64,000 nucleotides of DNA from assembly GCF_019393635.1 (NCBI RefSeq), contig NC_057864.1, forward strand, positions 482,104,117 to 482,168,116. The letters run 5' to 3'. Shown one piece after another: positions 32,265 through 42,126 of this stretch. The position numbers and the translations under genes were made by a program. Source of the DNA: Dromiciops gliroides (lineage: Eukaryota > Chordata > Mammalia > Microbiotheria > Microbiotheriidae). Under the pieces are notes generated by a model. The model did not search any database, had not been told where the DNA came from, and saw nothing but the letters and a program-made list of their open reading frames with translations. Numbering within the stretch: position 1 is the stretch's first letter; every line of letters begins with the position of its first letter.

Positions 32265-32500
32265 ATGATGGTGTCATAGATGGAATTCTGGGCTTGGAAT
32301 CAGAAAGACCTGGGTTTAAATCCCTCTTCAGGTGCATGTTTAACTGTATGACTCTAGGCAAATCACTTTTATTTCTCTGAACCTCATTTACCTTTTCTGC
32401 AATTTGGGGCTAATAAAAGCACTTACATCACAGGGTTAAAGATCAATTAAGAGCATCTCTGTAAAATGCTTCATAGACCTCACAAGGCTATTAAAAAGTC
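32265..32500 (+). mobile_element. Old MIR-like SINE
   Basis: AGAAAGACCTGGGTTTAAATCC, TGACTCTAGGCAAATCAC, GAACCTCATTTACC, ATAAAAGCACTTACATCACAGGG and ATTAAGAGCATCTC. Confidence 0.6.
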
Positions 32501-32504
32501 AGTT

Positions 32505-32653
32505 AGGGACAGCTAGGTGGCTCAGTGGATAGAGCACCGGCTCTGGAGTCAGGAGGACCTGAGTTCAAATCTAGCTTCAGACACTTGACCCTAGCTGTGT
32601 GACCCTGGGCAAGTCACTTAACCCCAATTGCCTCACCCCCCCCCAAAAAAAAG
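32505..32653 (+). mobile_element. Young CORE-SINE
   Basis: Head GGGACAGCTAGGTGG, tail CCCAATTGCCTCACC with a C tract; flanks AAAGTCAGTTAG and AAGGCAGTTAG. Confidence 0.95.
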
Positions 32654-32699
32654 GCAGTTAGTAATTAATATTAGGCTATATTTATGTTACTTTAAATAG

Positions 32700-32990
32700 T
32701 TTCAATATTTACTCATTTTGCTTGTCACTATAATTTCCCAGCTTTGCTAATTTTCCTTTGTATATTTTTGGCTGATGTGTAACTGTGTAAAATGTTTAGG
32801 TGTTTTTTATTACCTATAGGTTCTACTTGAAGTGTCAGTGGGCCATTGGTACCTCCAATAATACCAGCAGCAGTGGGCCAGGCAGAACCTGATGAGTCAT
32901 CTTCGTGTCTTTGCTGTATCTTCTTCCCTACCTCCTTTATTTCTTCCTTCACCACCTCTTCTTGATTGGAGAGGAAATCCAGACAGAAAG
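32700..32990 (-). other. Unidentified open frame, possibly a decayed exon or retrocopy
   Basis: The minus-strand frame reads EEVVKEEIKEVGKKIQQ, then about 60 residues with mixed charge, to a TAA near 32,728. It is more protein-like than neighbouring frames but has no recognisable family, and I see no splice sites worth naming. Chance is quite possible. Confidence 0.2.
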
Positions 32991-33039
32991 AATGAGAACA
33001 CAGATGTAAGGCCAGACTCTAAGGGAGGGAGGAACGTGA

Positions 33040-33140
33040 ATAATCATAATAGCTGACATTTATAGGGTGTTGGAAGGCTAATAAAGCATTTTACATACCT
33101 TACTTCATTTGCTTCCTCAGAACAACCTTATAGAGTAAGT
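33040..33140 (-). mobile_element. Old MIR-like fragment
   Basis: TAATAGCTGACATTTATAGGG and AACAACCTTATAGAGTAAG fit the antisense 3' end of a MIR. Confidence 0.45.
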
Positions 33141-33145
33141 CCTCC

Positions 33146-33316
33146 AGGGCAGCTAGGTGGTGCAATGGTAGAGCATGAGCCCTGGATTCAGGAGGACCTG
33201 AGTTCAAATCTGGCCTCAGACACTTGACACATACTAGCTGTGTGACCCTGGGCAAGTCACTTAATCCCAACTGCCTCTCTCACACATACACACACACACA
33301 CTCACACACACACACA
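33146..33316 (+). mobile_element. Young CORE-SINE with a CA-rich tail
   Basis: Full copy whose tail has become CTCACACATACACACAC; followed by AATAAAATAAAATAAAG. Target duplication GTAAGTCCTCCAGG against GTAAATCCTCCAGG. Confidence 0.95.
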
Positions 33317-33339
33317 ATAAAATAAAATAAAGTAAATCC

Positions 33340-33600
33340 TCCAGGTGTTTCTTTAAAAATTTTTTATATTTGTTGTATTTTCATTTTAAGTATTTCCCAA
33401 TTTCGTTTTTTAAATCGGTATTTATTGATATTTTCCTGTTTCTTACATCACCAAGTGATCCTCTTCCTCCCTGAGAGCCATCTTTTATGACAATGAGTAC
33501 TTTTTAGAGAGGAAAAAAATGTATCCAAAAAATGATTTAATTTTTAAAAAGATGTCCAAAAACATGTCCAATGTGTCACCCCTATGGATCTCTTCTGGGT
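33340..33600 (-). mobile_element. LINE (L1/HAL1-type) 3' fragment
   Basis: ACATCACCAAGTGATCCTCTTCCTCCCTGAGAGCCATC then TGACAATGAG and a GTCCAAAAACATGTCCAATGTG block. A sister fragment lies at 53,000-53,095 (CTGAGAGCCATCTTTGATAACAATGAATAAAA). Confidence 0.5.
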
Positions 33601-33957
33601 ATTCTTAATCCCATTTTGAGGCTGTGAAAACTGAGGCTCAGTTAAGTGACTTGCCTATGGTCATTCAACAAACAACCTGTATTTATTACAGGTACTGTAA
33701 TACAGGTACTGAGTAAAGCACATTACTGAGGTTAGTCCCAATTTACCAGTCCTCCTGCCTCCCTTTTTCATATCTCCCAGGATAATCTTTCTCACTGTGT
33801 GCTAGTATTGTCTGTCTGTCTTACACTCTCTTTGTTCAAAAACCTTTCTTACTGAGACCAATTCTTATTCTTTTGCTAGGTTAAAGGTCTTCCACGTCAC
33901 CCTACCTTTCACACTCACCTTATCTCCAGTCACCATTTTCCCCACCCTGGGGCATCG

Positions 33958-34175
33958 ATGTTAAGTTGTTTCTGATTCTTCAAGACCCCATTTGGGGTTT
34001 TCTTGGCAGAGATACTGGAACAGTTTGCCATTTCCATCTCCAGCTCATTTGACAGGTGAGGAAACGGAGGCAAATAGGGTGAAGTGACTTTCTCAGAGTC
34101 ACCTAGCTAGAGCGTGTCTGAGGTCAGATTTGAACTCGGCAAGATGAGTCTTCCTGACTCCAGGACCCTGGGACA
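33958..34175 (-). mobile_element. Second marsupial SINE type
   Basis: TTGGGGTTTTCTTGGCAGAGATACTGGAAC, CATCTCCAGCTCATTTGAC, GAGGAAACGGAGGC and GATGAGTCTTCCTGACTCC. Confidence 0.75.
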
Positions 34176-35354
34176 TGCTCAGCCCCACTTCCCCATACTT
34201 GTACTACCCTCCCTCTCCACTAGTGGGAGTGCTTTCCATCCTTTAATGCCCAATCCCAGGGTTCCTTTGTTGACTTGTCCCCTCCAACCTTACAGCCAAA
34301 GACTTAGAGCTGGAGAGGGTGTGTAGCCATGCCCTATAGTCTGACTCCTAGAATTTTCATCTGACATGGAGGACCAGAGCGGTCCCAACCCAAGGTTGGG
34401 TTTTACCATAGGTCACTTAAATCCAGGGCTGGTTCTTTTCACTAAACCACGCTGAGTCCTTTGGTTCTGTCGTTTGTGTGTTATAGTTTATTCTTCTGCC
34501 AGGCTATGGTACTTCTCCCGAGGGCCCAGTACGGTGTTGGGAATGCTGAGAGAGTTCTTCTATTGTGTTTTCATCTTCATAGCTACAGGCTTGGGTCAGC
34601 CACTGATCACCAAGTACATATTCCCAGGTGACTCCCATATTCATCAGCAAGAATTCTTTCTCTTTTGTATCTGGATCCTGCCCTGAATCTGTTCAGATTC
34701 TGCCTCAAACGAAGCCTTCCAAGCTTGAGCTTCAGCCCCCCCCCCACCCCCAGCCCCTGCTTCCTTTTTCCTTCTCCTTACACTTGATGCCAAGGCCAAA
34801 GCATCTCAGTCCACCTTAGCCTTTGGGCCTTCTACATGGCTCCTTCCTTATGTCTTAAATGGCTTTCCTTGGCCAACTTGCCTAACAAGTGATCTTTTCT
34901 TCCTTCAAAAACCACCTTTCAAGAAGTAACTTTCAAAAACTTAGTGACTCTGACCAGCACAAAGACCAGCCCACATTAATGAAGTCTTGAGGTGAGACCC
35001 ACCTCCAGAGAGAGCTCCTGGACTCATTTAGATAGGAAAAAAAAAGCCCAATTTTTTTTTTTTTTTGGCCATGGCCAATGTGGGAATTTATTTTGCTTGA
35101 CTATGGAGTCTTCTTGATTTCTTAGGCGGTGTAAGGGTGGGAGTGGGGGTGGGGGAGGAGCATGGAAGAAAGAGAAAAGGTAGATATTAATTTTTAAAAA
35201 TTTTAATTAAAAAAAGAAACAAAAACATTCTTAGATTTTTCTCCCAAATTCCACCTGTTTCTTGTTCAGTCTAAGAGTAGAAGTAACTTTTCTAGCACTG
35301 ATGCCTACTCTAGGTTCTGATGCCCTGCTTCTGTTGCAGGTGTTCGTACTTGGG
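34176..35354. other. Gene-free stretch
   Basis: Some L2-like text at 34.7-34.93 kb (CAAAAACCACCTTTCAAGAAG), a C run at 34.74 kb, but no gene. Frames such as 34,114-34,326 have no domain I recognise. Confidence 0.5.
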
Positions 35355-35860
35355 TGTCATGCTCATAGAACCCCAATGTCAGAGCTTCCCATTGGAATAT
35401 CAGAGCTGGGTGGGACCTCACCTACCATCCAGAATTTGAGAGCTTTGGGTTGGGGGAATCTTAGACCAGAGACTGTCAGAGCTGGGAATGATTCTAAAAC
35501 AGAAAACATCAGAGCTGAGGGAACCTAGAACGGATGATTCAGAAGTGGGAGAGACCCTAGAACAGCCACTGTCAGACTGACCCCAAAACTGGGCTGGGAA
35601 GAACTCTAAAACAGACACTGTCAGAATTAAAAAGGAAGAGAATGCCAGATCTTAGAGAGATCCTAGAACCTAGAACGTCAGAGTTGAGATGGGCCATAGT
35701 CCCCAATATGTCAGAGCTAAAAGGAACCTGGAACGAATTATGAAAGAGATGAGAGGGATCCCCAGAACAGGGAATGTGAAAACTAGGAGAGATCCTGGAA
35801 CAGATGTCAGAGAAGAGAGGAGCCCAGAAATATCAGGAGAGGGAGTCATGAAGGCCTTTG
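35355..35860 (+). repeat. Degenerate tandem repeat, unit about 32 bp
   Basis: About a dozen units near the consensus TGTCAGAGCTGGGAGG plus ACCTAGAACAGA (spacing 28-36 bp), such as ACTGTCAGAGCTGGG and CATCAGAGCTGAGGG. It resembles an internal block of old SINEs, expanded. It ends some 400 bp before the promoter island. Confidence 0.75.
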
Positions 35861-35879
35861 GCAGCCTAAGCCCTTCTCA

Positions 35880-35972
35880 GGATAATGCATTCAAATAAAG
35901 TACCTAGGATTGCAAAGGAGACCAAATAATAAATGTTTTAAAATTCATAGACCCAGGTTAAGAACACCTGCC
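35880..35972 (-). mobile_element. hAT-like element fragment
   Basis: CCTAGGATTGCAAAGGAGACC, AATAAATGTTTTAAAATTCATAG, ACCCAGGTTAAGAACACCTGCC match the 12.71-kb element's end. Confidence 0.5.
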
Positions 35973-36926
35973 TTGGTGCATCTCAGCTACAACCAAGAAT
36001 GTCAGCGTGACCTTAAAGTTCACCTCGTACAATCTCTTTATTTTTCAGCTGAGTTTGAAAGAGAGCACTAGAGGGGGAAATGACTGGACCGAGCTCAGTC
36101 CAGGAACAGAAAGTGCATCAGAAGCTAACTTGGAGTTGTGCTTTCTTTGCTCAGTGTCCCCGCTTCTGTGAAGCTGGACATTTCTTAAGAGAAGGAGGTC
36201 AATCTTTGCTGACTTCCTGGAGCTCCCAGCACCCCGACCCCCACCCCCTTTACCAGGCACTGCCAGGGCAGCGCTCCTCACACTCCCTTGGATCCACGGC
36301 CCACGTTCCCCCTCATTCACGCACACTCTTCCGGAGCTCCCACAGCTGGCGCTGGGCACTCGCTCCACGCGGGCGCGCTGCCTCCACTCTCGCGGAGGGC
36401 GCCCACAGCCCGAGGCAGAGCAGCAGCCCCCCAGTGGCCAGCCGCAGACGAGCCCGGCCCGGGGAGAGCGGAGGGCTCTTCGCGAAGCGGCCCAGCCCGG
36501 CGGGCTCTCGGCCGAGTTTCCCCAGCGCTTTCGGGTCCCGGAGCTTGGGGAGCCGCCGGCCGACCGGCCGGGGCAGTCCTGGGCCAGTCCTAATCGACCA
36601 GCTCTGGGTGTTACTGCCCCGCAGCTGTCCCGGCCGCTGGCAGGGGTGGCAGGGGAGGAAAGCGAGCGAAAAGCCAGGGACGGAAAGGGTGGGGAGGGGG
36701 CGCTCGCTCCCCTCGCCCCCCTCCTCCTTGTCCGTTTCTTACCCACGTAAACACACACTACTCCTGAACACACACGAGGACATAAACAGCCACACCCCCG
36801 CAACCCACAGCCACACCCCCGCAACTCCGGCACTAACGGCCGTAAACAACCGCAACCTCGCAACTCCGCACTCACAGTCAGCAGTAAACAATCGCAACCT
36901 CGCAAACTCCAATGGGCGCACGCACA

Positions 36927-36930
<4 letters not shown>

Positions 36931-36972
<42 letters not shown>
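36931..36972 (+). repeat. (CA)n microsatellite in the IGF2BP2 promoter
   Basis: About 21 CA units. A long minus-strand open frame of 332 codons crosses this tract only because of low complexity. Confidence 0.95.
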
Positions 36973-36975
<3 letters not shown>

Positions 36976-37145
36976 CCACATCTCCGCAACTCTCGCGCAC
37001 GTGGACATAAACAGGCGCATCCCCGCAACTCACGCGCAAACACTCCCCTAAGTCAGGTACACGCAAGGGTGCACAACTCCAGCTCCCTGACCCCGGCGCG
37101 TCCTGGAGCACACTCACACGCAGACCTCAGGGCGCGCGCGCGCGC

Positions 37146-37150
<5 letters not shown>

Positions 37151-37227
<77 letters not shown>

Positions 37228-37326
37228 TCACTCTCTCACTCTCTCACTCTCTCATTCTCTCACTCTCTCACTCTCTCACTCTCTCATTCTCTCACTCTCT
37301 CACACACACTCACTCACTCACTCACT
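37151..37326 (+). repeat. Compound CA / CT / CACTCTCT microsatellite
   Basis: A (CA)n run of about 21 units passes into pure (CT)n at 37,193-37,220, then into an 8-base unit CACTCTCT with CATTCTCT variants up to about 37,300, and finally CACT repeats. The whole 176-bp tract is a pyrimidine-rich strand some 420-590 bp upstream of the start codon, inside the CpG island. Confidence 0.95.
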
Positions 37327-37685
37327 CACACTCGCCCAACTCCAGCTCGCGGACCCAGGCGCGCCCAGCCCGCGCTGCCGGCGCCTCCGCCCCCACCCGT
37401 CCGGCCCCTCCCCCCACAGCTGCCGCTCCTCCCCCCTTCCCCCCGCCCGCCAGTCCGGCCACCCCGCGGGGAGAGGGGGGGCAGGGAGCGCTTTGTCCCC
37501 GTGCTGCTGCCGCCGCCGCCCGTGGGACGCGAGGAGCCCGAGGCCCCCGCGGGCGCGCAACTTGGAAGTAGAGTTGGCAGAGTTCGGGGTGGGGCGGCTG
37601 GGGGGCGCCTGGCGAAAAGGAGGAGGAAGAGGAGGAGGAGGGCGCAGCGACGACAAGGACCAGGAGGAGGAGGAGGAGGAGGCGA

Positions 37686-37723
37686 GGGCGCCGGGCAGGG
37701 CAGGGCAGGGCAGGGCGCCGGGG
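37686..37723 (+). promoter_or_regulatory. Candidate G-quadruplex in the IGF2BP2 5' UTR
   Basis: Seven runs of three or more G occur in 38 bases, most separated by CA or GC (CAGGG iterated), ending 21 bases before the start codon. This meets the usual G3N1-7 pattern for an intramolecular G-quadruplex in DNA or RNA. A fold here could slow scanning ribosomes. The effect is inference; only the pattern is seen. Confidence 0.5.
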
Positions 37724-37744
37724 CAGCCCGAGCGGCGGCGGACG

Positions 37745-37919
37745 ATGAACAAGCTTTACATCGGCAACCTGAGCCCCGCTGTCACTGCCGACGACCTCCG
37801 GCAGCTCTTCGGGGACAGGAAGCTGCCCCTGAGCGGCCCCGTGCTGCTCAAGGCCGGTTACGCCTTCGTGGACTATCCGGACCAGAACTGGGCCATCCGC
37901 GCCATCGAGACCCTGTCGG
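37745..37919 (+). CDS. IGF2BP2: IGF2BP2 coding exon 1 (RRM1, first part)
   Basis: This exon encodes the start of insulin-like growth factor 2 mRNA-binding protein 2, a cytoplasmic RNA-binding protein (two RRMs and four KH domains in the family) that controls stability, transport and translation of target mRNAs. The translation begins [18 protein letters not shown] and reaches AIETLSG at codon 58. RNP2 (LYIGNL, residues 4-9) and RNP1 (GYAFVDY, about 38-44) of RRM1 are both visible. The residues [16 protein letters not shown] and [15 protein letters not shown] fit IGF2BP2 and not the IGF2BP1 or IGF2BP3 paralogues as I remember them. The ATG has A at -3. Human IGF2BP2 starts MM; here the codon before the ATG is ACG, so a single Met starts the protein. 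The exon ends in phase 1 at the donor [15 protein letters not shown] differs slightly from the human text I recall (AGQVLLKSG). Identification is by recall, without a search. Confidence 0.95.
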
Positions 37920-39368
37920 GTGAGTGCCCCACCGACGGCTGCCCTACGGCCCGCGCCCGTCGAAGGCTCCGGCTCCCCTCCTCCCACTTCTTCGTCTTCT
38001 TCGCTCCCCCCAAATCACCCCAGGGCTCCTGGAGCCCGAGATCCGCTCCCTCTCCCAGCCCGGCCGTCTGGCAGGCAACCTCCCCGAGGGCGCCCGCACA
38101 GGACCTGCCCGGGGCTGTGCGGCACCACCGCCTCCGCGGCCGTGGCTTTGACCATGACCTCCTGCCCCCTCGGGGCTCCCCCGAAATCCTTCCGCGGGGT
38201 GCCCCCGCTCCCAGGGCTGTCTGCCCCGTCCCAGGACACCCCACTTTCCGTGTGCCCACCGCGCAGACTCCCGCCACTAGCCCAGCGACCCCTCCTCACC
38301 GTGGGACCCCAGGCCCGGGTGGCACCAGGCCCCCCCTCGCCCCCACCCCCCGCGGGCCCTGGAGCGCTGGCCTCCCGAGCCTCCGCCTCCTCGGCCGCCG
38401 CCTCCGCCTCCTCCTCTCTTGCTGGGCGCTCGTATTTTTCTCGGATTTTTTTCTCCGATTTTATTGAGAGCTGCCTCGGGCGGGGGGCGCCCCGGCGACG
38501 GGTCCCCCGCCTCCCGGGCGTCTTCGAGCACCTTTTTACGAGGTGCCCGGTCGGAACTCGGCGGGGGCCCCGAGCTAAAGCGAGCCAAAGAGGGGGCTGG
38601 GGGCCCGGGCGAGGAGCGCACTGCCGCCGGGGCACGGCGTCCCGGAGGCACGCGGGAGCGCACCCACACGGGCACCCACTCACGGGCACACATGGGCACA
38701 CGCGGGCACGGACCTGCGGGCGCTCCCCCGCGAGCGCTCCCACACGCACAAACACACACGCGCGCGGACAGGCGCAGTCGGGCAGAGAGCGGCGCCCGGC
38801 CGCTGGGCCCCGGGGGGACATGGGCCCCCCAAGGCCAAAGGGACACTCTCTCCCGGTGGGTCGTCCGCGTGTCCCCCGCAAACTGCAAACTAGGGAAAGC
38901 GAGAACTTTAGCCCGGCCCCCAGAGCCTTCCCTCCGAGCCCCTGGTGAGCGGACGGGACGCAGGCGCCCCGACCAGGGGCCACCAGCACACACAGCATGG
39001 CTGCCCCAGCCCTGCGTTTTCAGTTTTCTAGTGAGCTCATCCTTACAATTTGGAGGCTTTAAACGAAGTCATTAATTGGCCTTTTGTAACGCTGGCACTC
39101 CCCGTAGTTCTGGCCACTTGTGGTTGGAGTCCCTCTCCCATGATGGGAAGAGCAGTTTGTGTGGACTCACCAGGGGCCAGTTTGGACAAAGTGCTGGCAT
39201 GGGCTTCTCTCCCCCCCCCCCACCCCCTTGTGGCCCGAGTACAGATCCCGAGCCCACCGCTGAGAGTGCCCCCTTAACTCCCCGCCCCCCACAACCCTGA
39301 CACCTCAGCCCTAGGTTCTGAGCCCAAGAGAGATTCTGAAAGGTTTTTTTTTTCTTCTCATTTTAAAG
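37920..39368 (+). other. IGF2BP2: IGF2BP2 intron 1
   Basis: A short intron (1,449 bp) with a GTGAGT donor and a pyrimidine-rich acceptor ending TTTTAAAG. Its first kilobase is GC- and CpG-rich and continues the promoter island. Beyond about 39.0 kb the composition becomes ordinary. Long open frames on both strands here are a result of high GC content. I see no repeats other than homopolymer C runs near 39.21 kb. Confidence 0.9.
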
Positions 39369-39429
39369 GTAAAGTGGAATTACATGGGAAGGTCATGGAA
39401 GTTGATTATTCCGTCCCTAAAAAACTGAG
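39369..39429 (+). CDS. IGF2BP2: IGF2BP2 coding exon 2 (end of RRM1)
   Basis: This 61-nt exon follows a TTTCTTCTCATTTTAAAG acceptor and ends at a GTAAAT donor. Joined to exon 1 it reads GKVELHGKVMEVDYSVPKKLR, the last strand of RRM1 and the start of the RRM1-RRM2 linker in IGF2BP2. The phase fits: 175 nt of exon 1 plus 61 nt gives 78 codons and two bases. Human has KIMEVDYSVSKKLR at this place, so the changes are conservative. The following RRM2 exon is not in the window, which places the rest of the gene to the right. Identification is from the reading frame and remembered family sequence. Confidence 0.95.
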
Positions 39430-40404
39430 GTAAATAAGTTTTGATTCTGTTGTTTGTCTGGACTTTGGGTGGTTGGCCTTCAACCTGAACTCCAGCCTTC
39501 ATCGTTCTGATGGATACGTGGAGGGGTGGGTATGGTGGGGGGCAGAATTTATTCATGCATTTTTCTTTGTGCTACTGGCAAAAGATGCTCGATTTCGATT
39601 TTTACTTTCAATATATGAGGTGTTTGACTTTGCAAATCTATCTGGAATCACATTCTTAAAAGAAGTCTTTAGCCGTGGGGGAGATGAAGAGAAAGTCAGA
39701 TAGGAAACCCTTCTTGTAGAGTTCTTCACTGACTTTAGATGTTGGGGGGAGGGTAAACCTCTCCCCCAACTTTCCTGGTATTTTATAGTCCTAAGGCTTG
39801 GGCCTTCGGTAGGAACAATCATAACATACCAGCTCCGGTTTCTTAGCTGAACTCTGGGACAGTTGGGGCGATGTCCTTTCCTTTACCTAAAAGGTAACTT
39901 GGGCAAGAATTCTTTAATTTGCAAAGTTAAAAGCAACTTTGGCGTTTCTTGAGATGGTGTGGACATTTTAGAGGCATGATTTCCAAGGGTGGGTACTGGC
40001 TGAATCTTCCTCTGGAACGAAAGTTTGCCCCTGCTGAAGTTGGCCCATTTTGGGAGCCAAAAAGTGTGGCTGGAGATGAGGTGGGGGCTTTGGGAGACCT
40101 GTAGCTCTAAGGGAATATAACTTTGTTCCTTCTAAATCTGTGGAATTTGTACTTAGAGAACAATTATTTGACTTGTGAAATAGGCGTCCATTGGAATTGT
40201 GAGAGAGGATGAGAGGGGAGGGAGGGAAGGGGAGATAGACAGGGAGGGAAGGTGGGAAGAAGGGAGGGGGGGATATGAAAACGAACGTATCTTTTTCTCT
40301 TCCTAGTTACATTTCTTCAGTTGCTGTATATTTCCATATTGTTCCTCTTCCGTTTGTTTCAGACTCCTAGTCTCAGGAGTTGTCCCAGTGCGGAGTTTGA
40401 GGTT

Positions 40405-40505
40405 ATAGTAACTTAAACCTTCCTGAGCCTCAGTTTCCACAGCTGTAAAATGAGGGGATTGGACTAAATGCTTACCTCCAAGGTCCTTTCAGGCCCTAAG
40501 GCTTT
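40405..40505 (+). mobile_element. Old MIR-like SINE half
   Basis: CCTTCCTGAGCCTCAGTTTCC, GCTGTAAAATGAGGGG and AAGGTCCTTTCAGGCCC. Confidence 0.6.
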
Positions 40506-42089
40506 GATCCTGGATTTTCCTGTTGGCAGTAATTGTCAGTTATCACTCTCATGGAAGAAAGAACTTTCTTGATTTTGCCAAGAGGGTCCAGAGAAGCTGA
40601 GAAGCAAACAGGCCAAATTTGACAAACACCCGCCGCTGAGGGGGCCAGGTGTCCTTCCAAACCGTGCCCCCCCCCCTTTTGATAAGCTGCTTTTTAAGCC
40701 AGCATTATCTATTTGACTGTCAGTCAGACTGGAAAAACCTGGAATATATTAAAAGACAATAGCTAGTGGCTTGTGAAAGGGGAAAGTTTATGATTTGTAA
40801 TTAATTTAGTGTAAGAATAGTCTGAAGGAGAGAGCCCCCTTGCTTCCTATGGGGCTGTGAGACTTGAAACGGCCTTTAGCCAAATGATTGGTTTGCCACA
40901 GACATACTTTTGTATTCTTTATGGCTGATGGACCCTCCAGAGAAGGTGTGTTGGGTTTTTTGGGGGGGATGGGTGGGGGGGGGGAAGGAGAGTCTAGGGT
41001 CCTAGTCCTCCAAGTTGGGGGCCCAAAAAACTCAAAAGAGACATCTCCAGAGTTGAAGGATCCCACACCAACCTGCTGGATAGTAGATGAGCTATTGATG
41101 GCTCTGTGTTTTTAATTACCTTAAGTTAAAAAAAACAAAGGTCAATTGCATTTTAAATTCCGGATGTGCCATCGTTGACAGATAGTGAATGAAAGTAAAA
41201 CAGATTTGTCCAAAAGATGTACTGTCTTACCCTGAAATACCTTTTTGGTATGTTTGCCAGGCTTGGTTTTGCCTTTCTTGTTTCCCCCCACCCCCACCCA
41301 AATGCATAGAGATGTTGCTTTGGGAGCAGTGGCCTTTAAAAAGTCATGCATTCCATCAGGTGACCCTGGGGGCCTAGGTCGTGGTATATGCAGAAAAGTT
41401 TTCCATAGCTCCCTACTTGGACCAGATTTCTATGTGGATGTGAGCTGTAGGACTCTTCCCCTGCGTCTGCCTAAGCTCTGGGTGTGATTCACTTCAAACA
41501 TACCATTTGAATGCATAAGCCCTAGAGCTCGGTGGTTTTTTTCTGGAGTCTCCTGGGTTTTTGATTAGTTGATTTGAATTTCCTTTGGACTTAGTGATTA
41601 GTTGGTAATGGAGGATTTGGGGGGTGGGGGGTGACTGGGGCCGGCCCAGATGGGGATGTGTTTGTGGCTGGGAACTGAGCTCCTGGGGCCTTTTCTCAAA
41701 TACAAGTGGACTTGGAGGACTGGCAAGGCCACGGTCAAGCTTTCTTCCCTTTCTTTCTTTTCCTTGTTTTGTGTGTGCGTGTGTGTTCATCATTTCTGGA
41801 TCTCTATGAAAAATGAACAAGTTAGAACGAAGCTATGTGGATTTCTTTGATTGAATTCTCCAGATGTGTATGTGCGTGACAGTTGGGGTGATCATGGACA
41901 CAGTAGCCTTCTTTTTGCTGGCCTGGGAGGCCTGGACCTTGGTAGGGTGTATATATAGGGTTTGATTTTTTAAATCATTCAGTCGAGGAGAGGAGATGGC
42001 CCTTCAGACTCCTCTTGGTTTCCTTTTTTTGAATTACCAAATTTAAATTGTGCTTCTTCCTTGTATCCAGTTGCTGAGATGGTGGTTGG

Positions 42090-42091
<2 letters not shown>

Positions 42092-42122
<31 letters not shown>
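42092..42122 (+). repeat. (CA)n microsatellite
   Basis: About 15 CA units followed by ATATGCATGTGTG. Confidence 0.95.

Positions 42123-42126
<4 letters not shown>

Larger units (their letters stand above)
36270..38960 (+). promoter_or_regulatory. IGF2BP2: CpG-island promoter region of IGF2BP2
   Basis: Dense CpG and GC boxes run from about 36.27 kb through exon 1 and into intron 1. No TATA box is evident and the transcription start cannot be fixed from sequence. The block is interrupted by CA and CT microsatellites at 36.93-36.97 and 37.15-37.33 kb. Between about 37.49 kb and the ATG the sequence is GGA- and GGGCA-rich and is probably 5' UTR. The first 300 bp (36,270-36,570) hold several GC-rich clusters suitable for Sp1-type factors, which is inference. 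Confidence 0.8.

Noticed and set aside
35355-35860. A CRISPR-like array
   Set aside because: The units are degenerate, with no spacers, in a vertebrate genome; it is a minisatellite-like repeat.
36045-37043. Long minus-strand frame of 332 codons in the promoter
   Set aside because: It crosses a (CA)n tract and GC-rich DNA with no domain, no conservation signal and cysteine/valine runs from the microsatellite.
37069-37923. Long plus-strand frame with HTHTHT and SLSLSL
   Set aside because: Microsatellite translation in a frame different from IGF2BP2.
37920-38948. 342-codon plus-strand frame in intron 1
   Set aside because: Starts at the splice donor, is GC-rich and proline/arginine-rich, and has no family resemblance.
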